Below are positions 9,668 to 18,174 of a DNA stretch of 64,000 nucleotides, piece by piece. Below the pieces are notes generated by a model that ran no database searches, was not told the DNA's origin, and was given only the letters and a program-made list of their open reading frames with translations. The position numbers and the translations under genes were made by a program. Every line of letters starts with the position of its first letter. The stretch's first letter is position 1. The DNA is from Pseudothermotoga sp. (GTDB lineage: Bacteria > Thermotogota > Thermotogae > Thermotogales > DSM-5069): contig DOKY01000036.1 in the NCBI GenBank assembly GCA_003510135.1, positions 138,734-202,733 of the forward strand, given 5' to 3'.

Positions 9668-9695
9668 ATATTAGCACGACCATCAATTTTGTCAA
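9668..9695 (-). promoter_or_regulatory. Promoter of the ABC-2 exporter
   Basis: On the minus strand TTGACA (9695-9690) and TAATAT (9673-9668) are 16 bases apart. The exporter start lies about 30 bases downstream. Confidence 0.65.
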
Positions 9696-9703
9696 GGTGT
9701 GGT

Positions 9704-11347
9704 TTAATTTTTCTTCTCCGACTCAGGATCGAGGGGGTTCACGAAAACGGTTTCATAGTTCGTGTAGAGCATCATTCCTGGTGGAGAACCTTTCGGTTTG
9801 TGCACGTTCCTGATGAGTGTGTAATCGACTGGTACGTTGGAAGAGTAGCGTGCTTTGGAGTAATGTGCTGCGATCGAAGCGGCATAAAGCAAAACGTCTC
9901 TTGGGACAGCCCTTCCCTCGGTTCGTATCACCACGTGAGCCCCGGGCAACTGCTGAACGTGAAGCCATATGTCCGAGTCGCTGGCCTTCCTGACGAGTGC
10001 TTCGTTCTGCTTGTTGTTCTTGCCGACAAGGATTGTGAAACCGTTGTAGATGAATTTTCTGAAGCTGGTTTCTTCGGGTTTTTTCGCCCCCGAGGCGCTC
10101 TTCTGCGTGAATCCAATTTCGGCAAGTTCTTCCTTTATCTCTTCGAGATCTTCCAGTGTCTCAGCAGATTCGATGTTGTAGAGCGTTTGTTCAAGGTAAC
10201 TGCTCTGTTCCTGAAGTTGTTCGATCCTGACTTTCAGTATCTGGGCCTTTTCTTTCAGCTTCTTGTATTGCTCGAAGTACCACTGTGCGCTTCGTTTGGT
10301 GTCTTTTCCAGGCACGAGCGGTACGAGTACCTTCTGGTTTGTTTCCCAATCGAAACATTCGACAACACCTTGAGCTGAATCCTGAACGCTGGCGTACTTC
10401 AAAAGCTCTCCGTAACGTTTGTACTCCTCTGCCTTTTCGCAACGCTTCAAATCTTCGACGAGTGTCTGAAGTAATTTTTCTTGCTTCTTGAGGCGTTCTC
10501 TAACGACCGACAAAAGCTGTTGGCGAAGCTTGTCTGTCTGGGCCTTTCTCAAGTTCCAAAGATACGCTTCGTCCACCGCGCGCGAGACAGAGTCGTAGCG
10601 TTCAATGGGCTCACCCAATATCCTCAACGGATACGCGAAGACATGGCGTTTGCCCTGAATTTCGTAAACACAGCAGGCCGAATTCTCGAAATCCTCGAGG
10701 ATGGAAACCAGTGCCAGCTTGAGTGAAACTCTCTCCTTATCGTTGAGGGCCGCGACGGGCTTGTCCACGATATTCGCACGGTAAAGAACTTCCTGCGCGG
10801 TTAGTTTGGAGAAGCCAGCAATATTTTCAACGATGTACCTGGAAAGCATCAGGTTACCTTCGAACTTCAGCTCGGATCCTGCGAACGGATTCATTTTCCT
10901 TGTTGTGTGAACGTAAGAAGCGTTCTTACCAAGGAACGCCCTGAGGTCGTCCAGCACCAGATCCCTCTCGACCAGCACGACGTTGGATTTGCTGCCGAAA
11001 AGTTCAACGTAGAGTTTGTATTCGTGATTTTCTCCGGTTTCATCGATCTTGTCGAAAGTGAGATACAGCACTCTGTCGAGATCCAGTTGCCCCACCTCTT
11101 TGAGTCTGGCGTTGCGAAGTCTTGCACGAACAAGCGTCACGAAGTTCGAAGGATTCTGCCCTGACAGATACTCTCTTTCTGTCAAACAAACATGCGCCAA
11201 ACGGGGTTCAACACTTATCCTGATAGTCGCTCCATGAAAGATCAGCTCGATGCCGAATTTCCCGTTTTGATGGATCTGTCTCAGAGCTTCGCCTTTCAGT
11301 TCAGAAAGTTCTCGCACAAGCTTTTTGAGAACGAACGCGTCAATCAT
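9704..11347 (-). CDS. rqcH: Rqc2/RqcH-type ribosome quality control protein (NFACT family)
   Basis: In Bacillus RqcH binds stalled 50S-peptidyl-tRNA complexes and recruits tRNA-Ala to add C-terminal alanine tails. The 547 residues show the family order: NFACT-N (MIDAFVLKKLVRELSE onward, about 1-170), a helix-hairpin-helix part, a long charged coiled coil (about 270-410) and NFACT-R near the C terminus (ILVGKNNKQNEALVRKAS; DIWLHVQQLPGAHVVIR). The start abuts the stop of nfo with no gap, so both are probably co-transcribed. Older annotations call this family fibronectin-binding protein. Confidence 0.93.
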   Translation of the reverse strand: MIDAFVLKKLVRELSELKGEALRQIHQNGKFGIELIFHGATIRISVEPRLAHVCLTEREYLSGQNPSNFVTLVRARLRNARLKEVGQLDLDRVLYLTFDKIDETGENHEYKLYVELFGSKSNVVLVERDLVLDDLRAFLGKNASYVHTTRKMNPFAGSELKFEGNLMLSRYIVENIAGFSKLTAQEVLYRANIVDKPVAALNDKERVSLKLALVSILEDFENSACCVYEIQGKRHVFAYPLRILGEPIERYDSVSRAVDEAYLWNLRKAQTDKLRQQLLSVVRERLKKQEKLLQTLVEDLKRCEKAEEYKRYGELLKYASVQDSAQGVVECFDWETNQKVLVPLVPGKDTKRSAQWYFEQYKKLKEKAQILKVRIEQLQEQSSYLEQTLYNIESAETLEDLEEIKEELAEIGFTQKSASGAKKPEETSFRKFIYNGFTILVGKNNKQNEALVRKASDSDIWLHVQQLPGAHVVIRTEGRAVPRDVLLYAASIAAHYSKARYSSNVPVDYTLIRNVHKPKGSPPGMMLYTNYETVFVNPLDPESEKKN

Positions 11348-12196
11348 TCACATCAACCCGAGTATCTCTTTGATCCTGGCTATGTCCTGTGCGTGGTCGG
11401 CCTCGTCACCTGGAGTTTCCAGTATCCAGGCTACACGCTGGACTTCCTCAAAACTCAGAAACACTTTGAAACCTTTTTCGCCGATGAACCCTTTACCTAT
11501 GTTCTCGTGTCTGTCAAGAGGCTTGCCGAGAGGGGCTTTGGAATCGTTAAGATGAATCATCCGGAGCTTTTCGAGACCGATTTTTGAATCAATCTCATCC
11601 AAAAGCTGCCGAACCGCATCTTTCGTCGTGATATCGTAGCCCGCGTCAAAGCCATGGCAGGTATCGTAAGTGATGCCCAGCCTCGCAGGATCTATTGAAG
11701 AGTCGATGATCCGCTTGATCTGATCAAAGCTATAACCAATGTTTCCACCTTTGGGAGAAACGTTCTCCAAAAGGAGCACAACTTTCTTCGTGCTGCTGAG
11801 AAATTCGTTGACCGCCGTGATGATCCTTTTGAAACCGAATTCCTCACCCGCTCCGGTGTGACTGCCCGGATGTACGTTCAGATACTTTATGCCCAAAGCT
11901 TCGCAAATTTTGCCTTCGAGGACGAGAAGTTGAACGGACTTTTTCCAGTTTTCATCGTTCGGACTTGCTAAGTTTATGAGGTAACCCGAATGACAGAACG
12001 CTCCCTCGTAGTCGATCTGATACTTCTCCATCATGCTGCGAAAGAGATCGCAAGTCCTTTTGGTGGGCATCTTTGCGCTCCACGTCCTCGGGCTGTGCGG
12101 GAAAATCTGAAAGCAGTTTCCACCGATCTTCACAGTCAGTTCTGGAACCATCTCAAACCCATGGCTTATGGGCATGTGTGCACCAATCTTTATCAT
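11348..12196 (-). CDS. nfo: Endonuclease IV (AP endonuclease)
   Basis: Cuts DNA 5' to abasic sites in base-excision repair. The 282 residues fit the compact TIM-barrel form of this Zn enzyme. Metal-binding blocks are visible in order: GAHMPISHG, CHSGYLINLASP, LNVHPGSHTGAG, LLENVSPKGG, ITYDTCHGFDAGYD, IHLNDSKAPLGKPLDRHENIGKG and a final ILETPG. I use the ATG at 12196 because GGTGG lies just before it; upstream residues of the longer frame do not resemble the family. It stands divergent to the DUF72 gene, with 44 bases between the starts. Confidence 0.96.
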   Translation of the reverse strand: MIKIGAHMPISHGFEMVPELTVKIGGNCFQIFPHSPRTWSAKMPTKRTCDLFRSMMEKYQIDYEGAFCHSGYLINLASPNDENWKKSVQLLVLEGKICEALGIKYLNVHPGSHTGAGEEFGFKRIITAVNEFLSSTKKVVLLLENVSPKGGNIGYSFDQIKRIIDSSIDPARLGITYDTCHGFDAGYDITTKDAVRQLLDEIDSKIGLEKLRMIHLNDSKAPLGKPLDRHENIGKGFIGEKGFKVFLSFEEVQRVAWILETPGDEADHAQDIARIKEILGLM

Positions 12197-12240
12197 TACG
12201 ACCACCGTGAAAATGATAGCATAGTCACGGGAGTGGTACA

Positions 12241-13035
12241 TTGATATACTTGGGCACGAGCGGTTATTCGTTCAGCGATTGGATAGGAGAAGTTTATCCT
12301 GAGGGCATATCCAGATCGGACATGCTGAAGTACTACGCGAACGTGTGGAGGTTCAACGCCGTTGAACTCAATTTCACGTACTACACCTTACCCACGTACA
12401 GGGCAATCGTCTCCATGTTGAGGAAAACTCCAAGTGATTTCGTCTTCTGCGTGAAACTGCCAGCTTCTGTGACGCACGAAGCCTGGAGGTCCAAAACCTT
12501 CCCCGAAGAAGATGTGAAGAAGACTCTTCAGGCCTTGACGCCAATGTTTGAGGAGAGAAGACTCAAGATCTTGCTCGCTCAGTTTCCGTATTCCTTTCGA
12601 GACACTCCGAACAACAGGCAGTACTTGCAGTTGCTCCGGGAGAAGATAAACGCACCCATCGCGATTGAATTCAGACACGCTTCTTGGAACAACGAGTCGG
12701 TCTACAGACTGCTCAAAACGCTCGGCTACACTTTCGTGATCGTTGATGAACCGAATCTTCGCGATTTGTTTCCTTACGTACCGAAAGTGACAAGTGCCGT
12801 TGCTTACTTCAGACTCCACGGAAGAAACAGAGATTGGTTCAGTGCGCCAGAAGGAGAACGATACAACTACAAGTACAGTGATGAAGAGATATCGATCTTT
12901 GCCCGTGATATCTTCAATCTCTCGCAGCAGGTCGTCGATACCTTCGTTTTTTTCAACAATTGCTATCGCGGTAACGCCGTCAGAGATGCGATGAAGCTGC
13001 GTCAGATGATTGAAAAGGCCCTTTTAGGAGGTTGA
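12241..13035 (+). CDS. DUF72 family protein (TIM-barrel, function unknown)
   Basis: 264 residues of the DUF72 family, recognised from IYLGTSGYSFSDW at the N terminus, a VELNFTYYTLP block, FVFCVKLPASVTHE, a middle IAIEFRHASW and a late AYFRLHGRN. Family members have a TIM-barrel fold and no assigned reaction. The start is TTG at 12241 behind GGGAGTGG. It is divergent from nfo, which may mean a shared control region but does not prove a role in repair. No terminator is evident before acpP, although GGAGGTT (13027) and AACCTCC (13069) could pair across a long loop. Confidence 0.85.
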   Translation: MIYLGTSGYSFSDWIGEVYPEGISRSDMLKYYANVWRFNAVELNFTYYTLPTYRAIVSMLRKTPSDFVFCVKLPASVTHEAWRSKTFPEEDVKKTLQALTPMFEERRLKILLAQFPYSFRDTPNNRQYLQLLREKINAPIAIEFRHASWNNESVYRLLKTLGYTFVIVDEPNLRDLFPYVPKVTSAVAYFRLHGRNRDWFSAPEGERYNYKYSDEEISIFARDIFNLSQQVVDTFVFFNNCYRGNAVRDAMKLRQMIEKALLGG

Positions 13036-13142
13036 ATCACCCGCTTTTGCTCGCTCACTCTTTGCAGAACCTCCCGAGGAACGGCTGAATTTGGTCAAAC
13101 ATCGGCGTGATCTGAAAAACACAAAGAAAGAAAATAAAACAT

Positions 13143-13171
13143 TTGACGCAAACCGAGTTCCAGTCTATAAT
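13143..13171 (+). promoter_or_regulatory. Strong sigma-A type promoter of acpP
   Basis: TTGACG (13143-13148) and a perfect TATAAT (13166-13171) are 17 bases apart. The acpP start lies about 37 bases downstream, behind GGGAGGT. This is one of the best promoters in the window, as expected for an abundant protein. Confidence 0.85.
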
Positions 13172-13207
13172 GTCAGACAGATCATTGTACACAGGGAGGT
13201 TGAGAAA

Positions 13208-13450
13208 ATGGATCGTAAAGAGGTTTTCGCAAAGGTTGTGGGTATACTCTCCGACAAGCTCGGGGTCAAACAGGATCAGATCGAAGAAAACAGCAAGCTC
13301 ATAGACGATCTCGGAGCGGATTCGCTCGATTTGGTTGATCTGGTGATGGCGTTGGAGGAAGAGTTCGGTGTGAAAATAGCGGACGATCAACTTCAGAAGA
13401 TCTCGACGGTGAAAGACGTCATCGATTACATCGTCAAAGTGAAGGCGTAA
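13208..13450 (+). CDS. acpP: Acyl carrier protein
   Basis: Carries growing fatty acids on a phosphopantetheine arm. The 80-residue acidic protein has the attachment site GADSLDLVDL, with the modified serine at residue 39. The start at 13208 follows GGGAGGT and sits below a near-consensus promoter; an upstream in-frame start at 13091 lies before that promoter and is not used. The last 17 bases overlap the convergent propeller-like gene. It stands alone rather than in a fab cluster. Confidence 0.98.
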   Translation: MDRKEVFAKVVGILSDKLGVKQDQIEENSKLIDDLGADSLDLVDLVMALEEEFGVKIADDQLQKISTVKDVIDYIVKVKA

Positions 13451-14435
13451 TCAAGAACAGTTGCCCCGAGTCTGAACACAGGACGATGAGCCTTTCGTCT
13501 ACGGTTTTACACATTTCCACAGCGTACTCACCGACCTGGACAACGTCGAGTTTTCCCGTCTGAAGATCGATGAAATAGACTTCACCGGGGACGTGGTTCA
13601 GCGCGGCTACAAAATTCTTGATCTGTTCCAGTCGGTGAACGGTGTTGGGTAGAGGTATATATTTCATGATCCTCCCCAAATGGTCGACAAGAGTCAATCT
13701 CGGTTGTACCAAGCTGCCGACCACCACGAGATCATCCGTGACGAGCATGTCCCTCGCGAGATCGTCCAGGTTTTGTTGCCAGAGAATTCTCCATGAAGAG
13801 TCCAGACAGGCGAGCCTACCGTCCATGTAGCCGAGCAGGTAAGCTCGCCCGTTCTTTTGGACGTACTTGAGAGGATTTCTGAAGTCTTTGATCGACAGAG
13901 ACCTCCTTTGCGTGCCCACTAACTCGATAGTTTTATCCGTCGCGTAATAGTGAAGGTAGACGATCCCATCGTAAGTTGGTTCAAAGTAGAGCGTCGGTGA
14001 ATCGAATACGAATGTGTTCTCGACTTCTAGTGTCTCAAGGTCGATTTTGTAAATTGAAGGATTCTTGGAGCAAAGCACGTAGAGTTTTCCACCGAAGATC
14101 TTCAAAACTGTTGGATAACTTCCCACCTGAATGCGTTTCACCAGCCGCCCGAAGACGGTGTAGACTGCAACGCTTGCTCTGTGATAGTCACTCACAAAGA
14201 CGTTTCCTGCATGGTGCACCGCCCAGGCCGGGTATGAAAGACCTACAGTTATCTCCGAAACGAACTGACCGGAATCTGTGAACACCAAGACCGAGGCCGG
14301 TTTCGGCCTGATCAAGCACACGATACCTTCGTTGAGCGTCATCTTTGTGTACCCATAGCCCACGCCGATCGACTCGATCCTGTGTGCGAGCAACGAGCAG
14401 GTCAGCAAGAGATAAAGCAGCAAACCTTTCTTCAT
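13434..14435 (-). CDS. Secreted propeller-like protein of unknown function
   Basis: I do not recognise this gene. The 333-residue product begins with a signal-like segment (MKKGLLLYLLLTCSLLAH). The rest is rich in short beta-strand-like units resembling beta-propeller blades, for example VLVFTDSGQFVSEI, VAVYTVFGRLVKRI, LYVLCSKNPSIYKIDL and LACLDSSWRILWQQN. It starts with ATGA overlapping the mraY stop, so it is translated with the peptidoglycan precursor genes and may act at the cell surface. It could be a scaffold or a sensor; no enzymatic motif is visible. Its 3' end overlaps acpP from the other strand. Confidence 0.75.
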   Translation of the reverse strand: MKKGLLLYLLLTCSLLAHRIESIGVGYGYTKMTLNEGIVCLIRPKPASVLVFTDSGQFVSEITVGLSYPAWAVHHAGNVFVSDYHRASVAVYTVFGRLVKRIQVGSYPTVLKIFGGKLYVLCSKNPSIYKIDLETLEVENTFVFDSPTLYFEPTYDGIVYLHYYATDKTIELVGTQRRSLSIKDFRNPLKYVQKNGRAYLLGYMDGRLACLDSSWRILWQQNLDDLARDMLVTDDLVVVGSLVQPRLTLVDHLGRIMKYIPLPNTVHRLEQIKNFVAALNHVPGEVYFIDLQTGKLDVVQVGEYAVEMCKTVDERLIVLCSDSGQLFLITPSL

Positions 14436-15337
14436 AGCGCCTTTCCACCGAGAAGGACAAACATTGAAACTGTCAGATTAGCCAGCGCGAACATTTGAAC
14501 GATTCTTTCTTCACTCCAGCCGAGCAACTCGAAGTGATGATGGATGGGAGACATCTTGAACACTCTCTTTTTGAAGAGTTTGTAACTGCTCACCTGTATC
14601 ACCACACTGAGTGCTTCAACAACGAAGATGCTCGAGCACAGCAATGCTATGATCTCCGTGGAAGTTCTTATCGAAACCACGGCGATCAGCGCACCGAGTG
14701 CTAATGAACCTGTATCGCCCATGAACATTTTCGCAGGTTTGATGTTGTAAAACAGAAAAGCCATCAGACAAAGTGAAAATAGAATCAGTGAATCTGCACT
14801 CTTTCCGAGCAGGAACCAATAAGGTATTGCGCTCGTCAAAAACACGCTTGTTGCTAGCCCGTCGAGCCCATCGGTGAGGTTTGTGGCGTTGCTCAGCCCG
14901 GCTATCAAGAGAACGGCGAAGATCCAGTAGAGCCTGCCAAGATCCAAATCCTTTTGTAAGAACGGAATCTGTAGCTTTGTATCAGGTCTGATCAATATCA
15001 ACAGAACCGTTGCGAAAATGATCTGCAGGGAGAACTTCTGCCAAGCTCTCAGACCGAGTGACGTTTTTTTGATCACGCTCAAGAGATCATCCAGAAAACC
15101 GATCAGGGAAAAAAGAACGATGGCCAAGCCGTCTATCGTGTATCCAAAGACGAGGCACGATACTGCTCCGAAAATCGAGAACAGTAAGCCTCCCATCGTG
15201 GGCGTTCCAGTCTTGTAACCATGAAGATCCGGACCTTCTTCCCTTATGAACTGGCCCACGCGGAGCCTTTTGAACAATCGTATGAGGAACGGGTAAAGCA
15301 CAGCACAGGGAAGAAATGTGATGGCGAAATATTTCAT
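14432..15337 (-). CDS. mraY: Phospho-N-acetylmuramoyl-pentapeptide transferase
   Basis: Transfers phospho-MurNAc-pentapeptide to undecaprenyl phosphate at the inner face of the membrane, making lipid I. The 301 residues have about ten membrane segments. Catalytic blocks are visible: KTGTPTMGGLLF near the N terminus, NATNLTDGLDGLA, FMGDTGSLALG, and FKMSPIHHHFELLGW near the C terminus. Four-base overlaps with murF upstream and the propeller-like gene downstream show a tightly coupled operon. The family is usually 320-360 residues; this one is slightly short but complete. Confidence 0.97.
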   Translation of the reverse strand: MKYFAITFLPCAVLYPFLIRLFKRLRVGQFIREEGPDLHGYKTGTPTMGGLLFSIFGAVSCLVFGYTIDGLAIVLFSLIGFLDDLLSVIKKTSLGLRAWQKFSLQIIFATVLLILIRPDTKLQIPFLQKDLDLGRLYWIFAVLLIAGLSNATNLTDGLDGLATSVFLTSAIPYWFLLGKSADSLILFSLCLMAFLFYNIKPAKMFMGDTGSLALGALIAVVSIRTSTEIIALLCSSIFVVEALSVVIQVSSYKLFKKRVFKMSPIHHHFELLGWSEERIVQMFALANLTVSMFVLLGGKAL

Positions 15338-16599
15338 GCCTTCTTTCCTCCCAGAAACATTTCGAGCACTTTCTCCATACCGATTGCACGCGAAGCTTTG
15401 AACAGGACAGCATCTCCTGCGGTGAGAAGACCTTTCAATCGCGCGACTATCGTCTGTGGATCATCGCTCTTCAAAATCGTTTTAGAACATTCCATGTGAT
15501 CGATCTCGCGATCGATACTGTAAACCAGTACTCCGTCCAGCTGCTCGAGAATCCTCCCGAGCTGTCTGTGAGTCTGTTCTGAGTAGATGCCCTGTTCTTT
15601 TATCGAACCGACAACGGCGTAGGCTCTCTTACCAAGTTTCCTGAGCGTTTCAACCGCGGTTTGGAAGGATTCAAGACTCGCGTTATAAGTGTCATCCACC
15701 ACATAAACGTCATCAACTTTCAGAACTTTGAATCTTCCATCCACCGGGACAAAACTTTCCAGCTTTGAAAGATCAGGATGCACACCGAGCACATCGAACA
15801 CCGCTAAAACCGCGGCAACATTCACCAGCTGCCCCACGTTTAAGATCGCCGAGAAACGTACTTTTCTCTTGCCTCCAGGCGTTTCGTAATGAGCCGTCGT
15901 TGACAGCTCTTCATAGTCGTAAGATACGAGTTTATAGTCGCCACTGTAAAAACCAAAAGTCAGGAACTTCTTGTCTCTGATCTTCTCCAGGATCCTGGGG
16001 TCGTTGTGAACCACGGCGATGCCATCTTCTCTCATGTTCTCGACTATCTCCAGCTTACCTCTGAGTATTTGTTCCTCCCCGCCCGCCACACCTCTGTGCG
16101 CGGTGCCAACGTTCAGAAGGACGGAAACATGAGGTCGAGCGATCCGACACAAAACGGATATATCCCCCGGTTTGTTCATCGCCATTTCCAAAATCGCGTA
16201 CGGTTGACCGTGATAATCGTTCAGAATTGACAACGGAAGGCCAATTTCCGTGTTGAAGTTGCCTGGGTTTCTGAACGCGAGCTCTTTTCCGAGACAGTGA
16301 TGGATCATCTCTTTTGTAGTCGTCTTGCCGTTCGAGCCGGTTATACCGACGATTCGAGGATCATACATAGCAAGTTTTTGCGCTGCCATCTGTTGGAGAA
16401 AACACCTGGTATCCTTCACGAAGTACAGTTTTTCTTTGGGCACATCGACGCCTCGTTCCACGACAGCCAAAGACGCACCTTTTTCGAGTGCCTGGCGTAC
16501 GTAAAGATGTCCGTCTGTCTTCTCTCCCTTGAGTGCGACAAAGACACAACCTTCGAATGCTTCCCGAGAGTCAATCACGAACTTTGCGTTCTCAAACAT
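15334..16599 (-). CDS. murF: UDP-MurNAc-tripeptide:D-Ala-D-Ala ligase
   Basis: ATP-dependent ligase that finishes the UDP-MurNAc-pentapeptide in the cytosol. The 421 residues hold the Mur ligase P-loop GITGSNGKTTTKEMI near 87, the central NAILEMAMNKPGDIS region and the C-terminal ligase block with VDDTYNASLESF. It overlaps murE by 8 bases and mraY by 4. Its product is the direct substrate of the MraY encoded next. Confidence 0.96.
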   Translation of the reverse strand: MFENAKFVIDSREAFEGCVFVALKGEKTDGHLYVRQALEKGASLAVVERGVDVPKEKLYFVKDTRCFLQQMAAQKLAMYDPRIVGITGSNGKTTTKEMIHHCLGKELAFRNPGNFNTEIGLPLSILNDYHGQPYAILEMAMNKPGDISVLCRIARPHVSVLLNVGTAHRGVAGGEEQILRGKLEIVENMREDGIAVVHNDPRILEKIRDKKFLTFGFYSGDYKLVSYDYEELSTTAHYETPGGKRKVRFSAILNVGQLVNVAAVLAVFDVLGVHPDLSKLESFVPVDGRFKVLKVDDVYVVDDTYNASLESFQTAVETLRKLGKRAYAVVGSIKEQGIYSEQTHRQLGRILEQLDGVLVYSIDREIDHMECSKTILKSDDPQTIVARLKGLLTAGDAVLFKASRAIGMEKVLEMFLGGKKA

Positions 16600-18073
16600 G
16601 CCTTCTTTCCCTCTTGTACTCCTGAATGATTATCTCTCTGGCCACGTCCGCATCCTTGAAGGGTATTTTTCTTTCGTCCGAGAAGATCTGATACTCTTCG
16701 TGCCCCCTCCCCGCGATGATGACCATATCTCCTCTGTTTGCAAGAGTGATGGCCGTTTCGATCGCTTCACGCCGATCCGGGATAACTAGGTACGCCGCCC
16801 CTGATGGCACACCGCTTTCAACTTCGTTGAGTATCTCGATGGGATCTTCACCCCTGGGATCGTCCGTCGTTATGATCGCCACGTCTGAGTATCGACACAC
16901 GACCTGAGCCATCATGGGCCTTTTTCCTTTGTCCGCCTGCCCACCAGCCCCGAACACGGTGATGATTCTGCCGCTGGTCAAATGTTTTGCGGTAACCAGA
17001 GTTTTTTCCAGTGCGTCCGGACTGTGTGCGAAATCTACAACCAGGTCTATTCCAAGTAGGGAAGCTTCAGGGATGAACTGGAAACGACCATCGACACCCT
17101 GGAAGGAAGCTATGGAAGCGGCAACGTCGTTTGGATCGTAACCAAGTTCCACCAAACCAGCAAACACCAGAGTCACGTTCATGGCGTTGTGATAACCAGG
17201 GATCCTGATCCAGAGTTTGTACTTTCCGGCAGAGCATTCTATCTCAAACCGTGTTCCTTGTTTGCTGACCTCAACGTTTTGAATCCGATAATGGCTCTGC
17301 CGGGAAATGCCATAGACGATCTTTCTCACCTTCTTGTTCAGCAGGTGCGAGTACTCATCACTTATCAATGCGATGCCATTCTGTTTGAGCAGGTCAAATA
17401 TGTGCAGTTTCGTCTGCGCGTACTCCTCGAAGGTTTGATGAAAGTCCAGATGATCCCTCGTTATGTTCGTGAGCGCAGCGATGTCAAATCTAACAGTTTC
17501 AACACGTTTTAGAGAAAGCGCATGTGAGGAAACTTCCATCACGAAGTGTGAACCACCCTTATCGACAGTCTTGCGCATCGCCCTGAGGATCTCGATGGCA
17601 CCTGGTGTCGTGTTGTCATGATGGAACTTGGGCTCGCCGAGGATCTCATAATGAACGGTTCCGAGCAAACTGCCACGACTCGAAAAACTCTGCAGCACAT
17701 GGTGGAACAGATGAACACTTGTGGTCTTACCGTTGGTCCCTGTGACACCAACGGTAAGAAGCTTCTCGTAAGGCTTTTCAAAGAACACGTCCGCCAGCAT
17801 GGCCTCCGCGAGTCGCGTATCGCTGACAATCAAATGGGGGATGTTATCGTTGAGAGGTCGTTCGGAAACAAGCAGGGTGGCTCCTTTGTTGTATATTTCC
17901 TGTGCTATCTCGTGCGAGTCGAACTTTCTACCCCTGTGGCAAACAAACAGGCAACCTGGTTTGACCTGACTTGAGTTGTTCACAATGTCGCTGACCCCGT
18001 GACTCATGTTCCCGTTCAGATTGGCTACGATGAGTATGGGTCTCAGTGATTCGATTATCTTTTCAACGTGCAT
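16592..18073 (-). CDS. murE: UDP-MurNAc-tripeptide synthetase
   Basis: Adds the third residue of the peptidoglycan stem peptide. The 493 residues show the P-loop VGVTGTNGKTTSVHL near 108 and the C-terminal substrate loop TTDDPRGEDP near 403. That DDPR motif matches my recollection of the Thermotoga maritima enzyme, which accepts both L-Lys and D-Lys, while classical diaminopimelate enzymes have DNPR. Lysine addition is therefore the likely but unproven specificity. GAGGTG precedes the ATG. It is first in murE-murF-mraY and shares its promoter region with hrcA. Confidence 0.95.
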   Translation of the reverse strand: MHVEKIIESLRPILIVANLNGNMSHGVSDIVNNSSQVKPGCLFVCHRGRKFDSHEIAQEIYNKGATLLVSERPLNDNIPHLIVSDTRLAEAMLADVFFEKPYEKLLTVGVTGTNGKTTSVHLFHHVLQSFSSRGSLLGTVHYEILGEPKFHHDNTTPGAIEILRAMRKTVDKGGSHFVMEVSSHALSLKRVETVRFDIAALTNITRDHLDFHQTFEEYAQTKLHIFDLLKQNGIALISDEYSHLLNKKVRKIVYGISRQSHYRIQNVEVSKQGTRFEIECSAGKYKLWIRIPGYHNAMNVTLVFAGLVELGYDPNDVAASIASFQGVDGRFQFIPEASLLGIDLVVDFAHSPDALEKTLVTAKHLTSGRIITVFGAGGQADKGKRPMMAQVVCRYSDVAIITTDDPRGEDPIEILNEVESGVPSGAAYLVIPDRREAIETAITLANRGDMVIIAGRGHEEYQIFSDERKIPFKDADVAREIIIQEYKRERRHV

Positions 18074-18091
18074 TGAATCACCTCTACGAAG

Positions 18092-18120
18092 ATTCTAATA
18101 CCACCTTGCGGTCTTGACAA
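18092..18120 (-). promoter_or_regulatory. Promoter of murE-murF-mraY
   Basis: On the minus strand TTGTCA (18120-18115) and TAGAAT (18097-18092) are 17 bases apart and murE begins about 20 bases downstream. The -35 hexamer lies in CTTGACAAG, which also supplies the -35 of the hrcA promoter on the other strand. Confidence 0.75.
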
Positions 18121-18142
18121 GAACGACGAACTGTGCTATGCT
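18114..18142 (+). promoter_or_regulatory. Promoter of hrcA-grpE-dnaJ
   Basis: TTGACA (18114-18119) and TATGCT (18137-18142) are 17 bases apart. Transcription should start at about 18149, inside the CIRCE operator that begins at 18147. Confidence 0.8.
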
Positions 18143-18146
18143 GAAA

Positions 18147-18173
18147 TTAGCACTCGAATGTTGAGAGTGATAA
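18147..18173 (+). promoter_or_regulatory. CIRCE heat-shock operator
   Basis: TTAGCACTC, a 9-base spacer and GAGTGATAA form the classical HrcA-binding inverted repeat with one mismatch in the right arm. It covers the expected transcription start and the only plausible ribosome site (GAGAGTG), and ends one base before the hrcA ATG. HrcA would thus repress its own operon. Confidence 0.92.
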
Positions 18174-18174
18174 T

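Noticed and set aside
13027..13075. Terminator between the DUF72 gene and acpP.
   Set aside because: GGAGGTT and AACCTCC can pair, but the loop is over 30 bases and no T-run follows.
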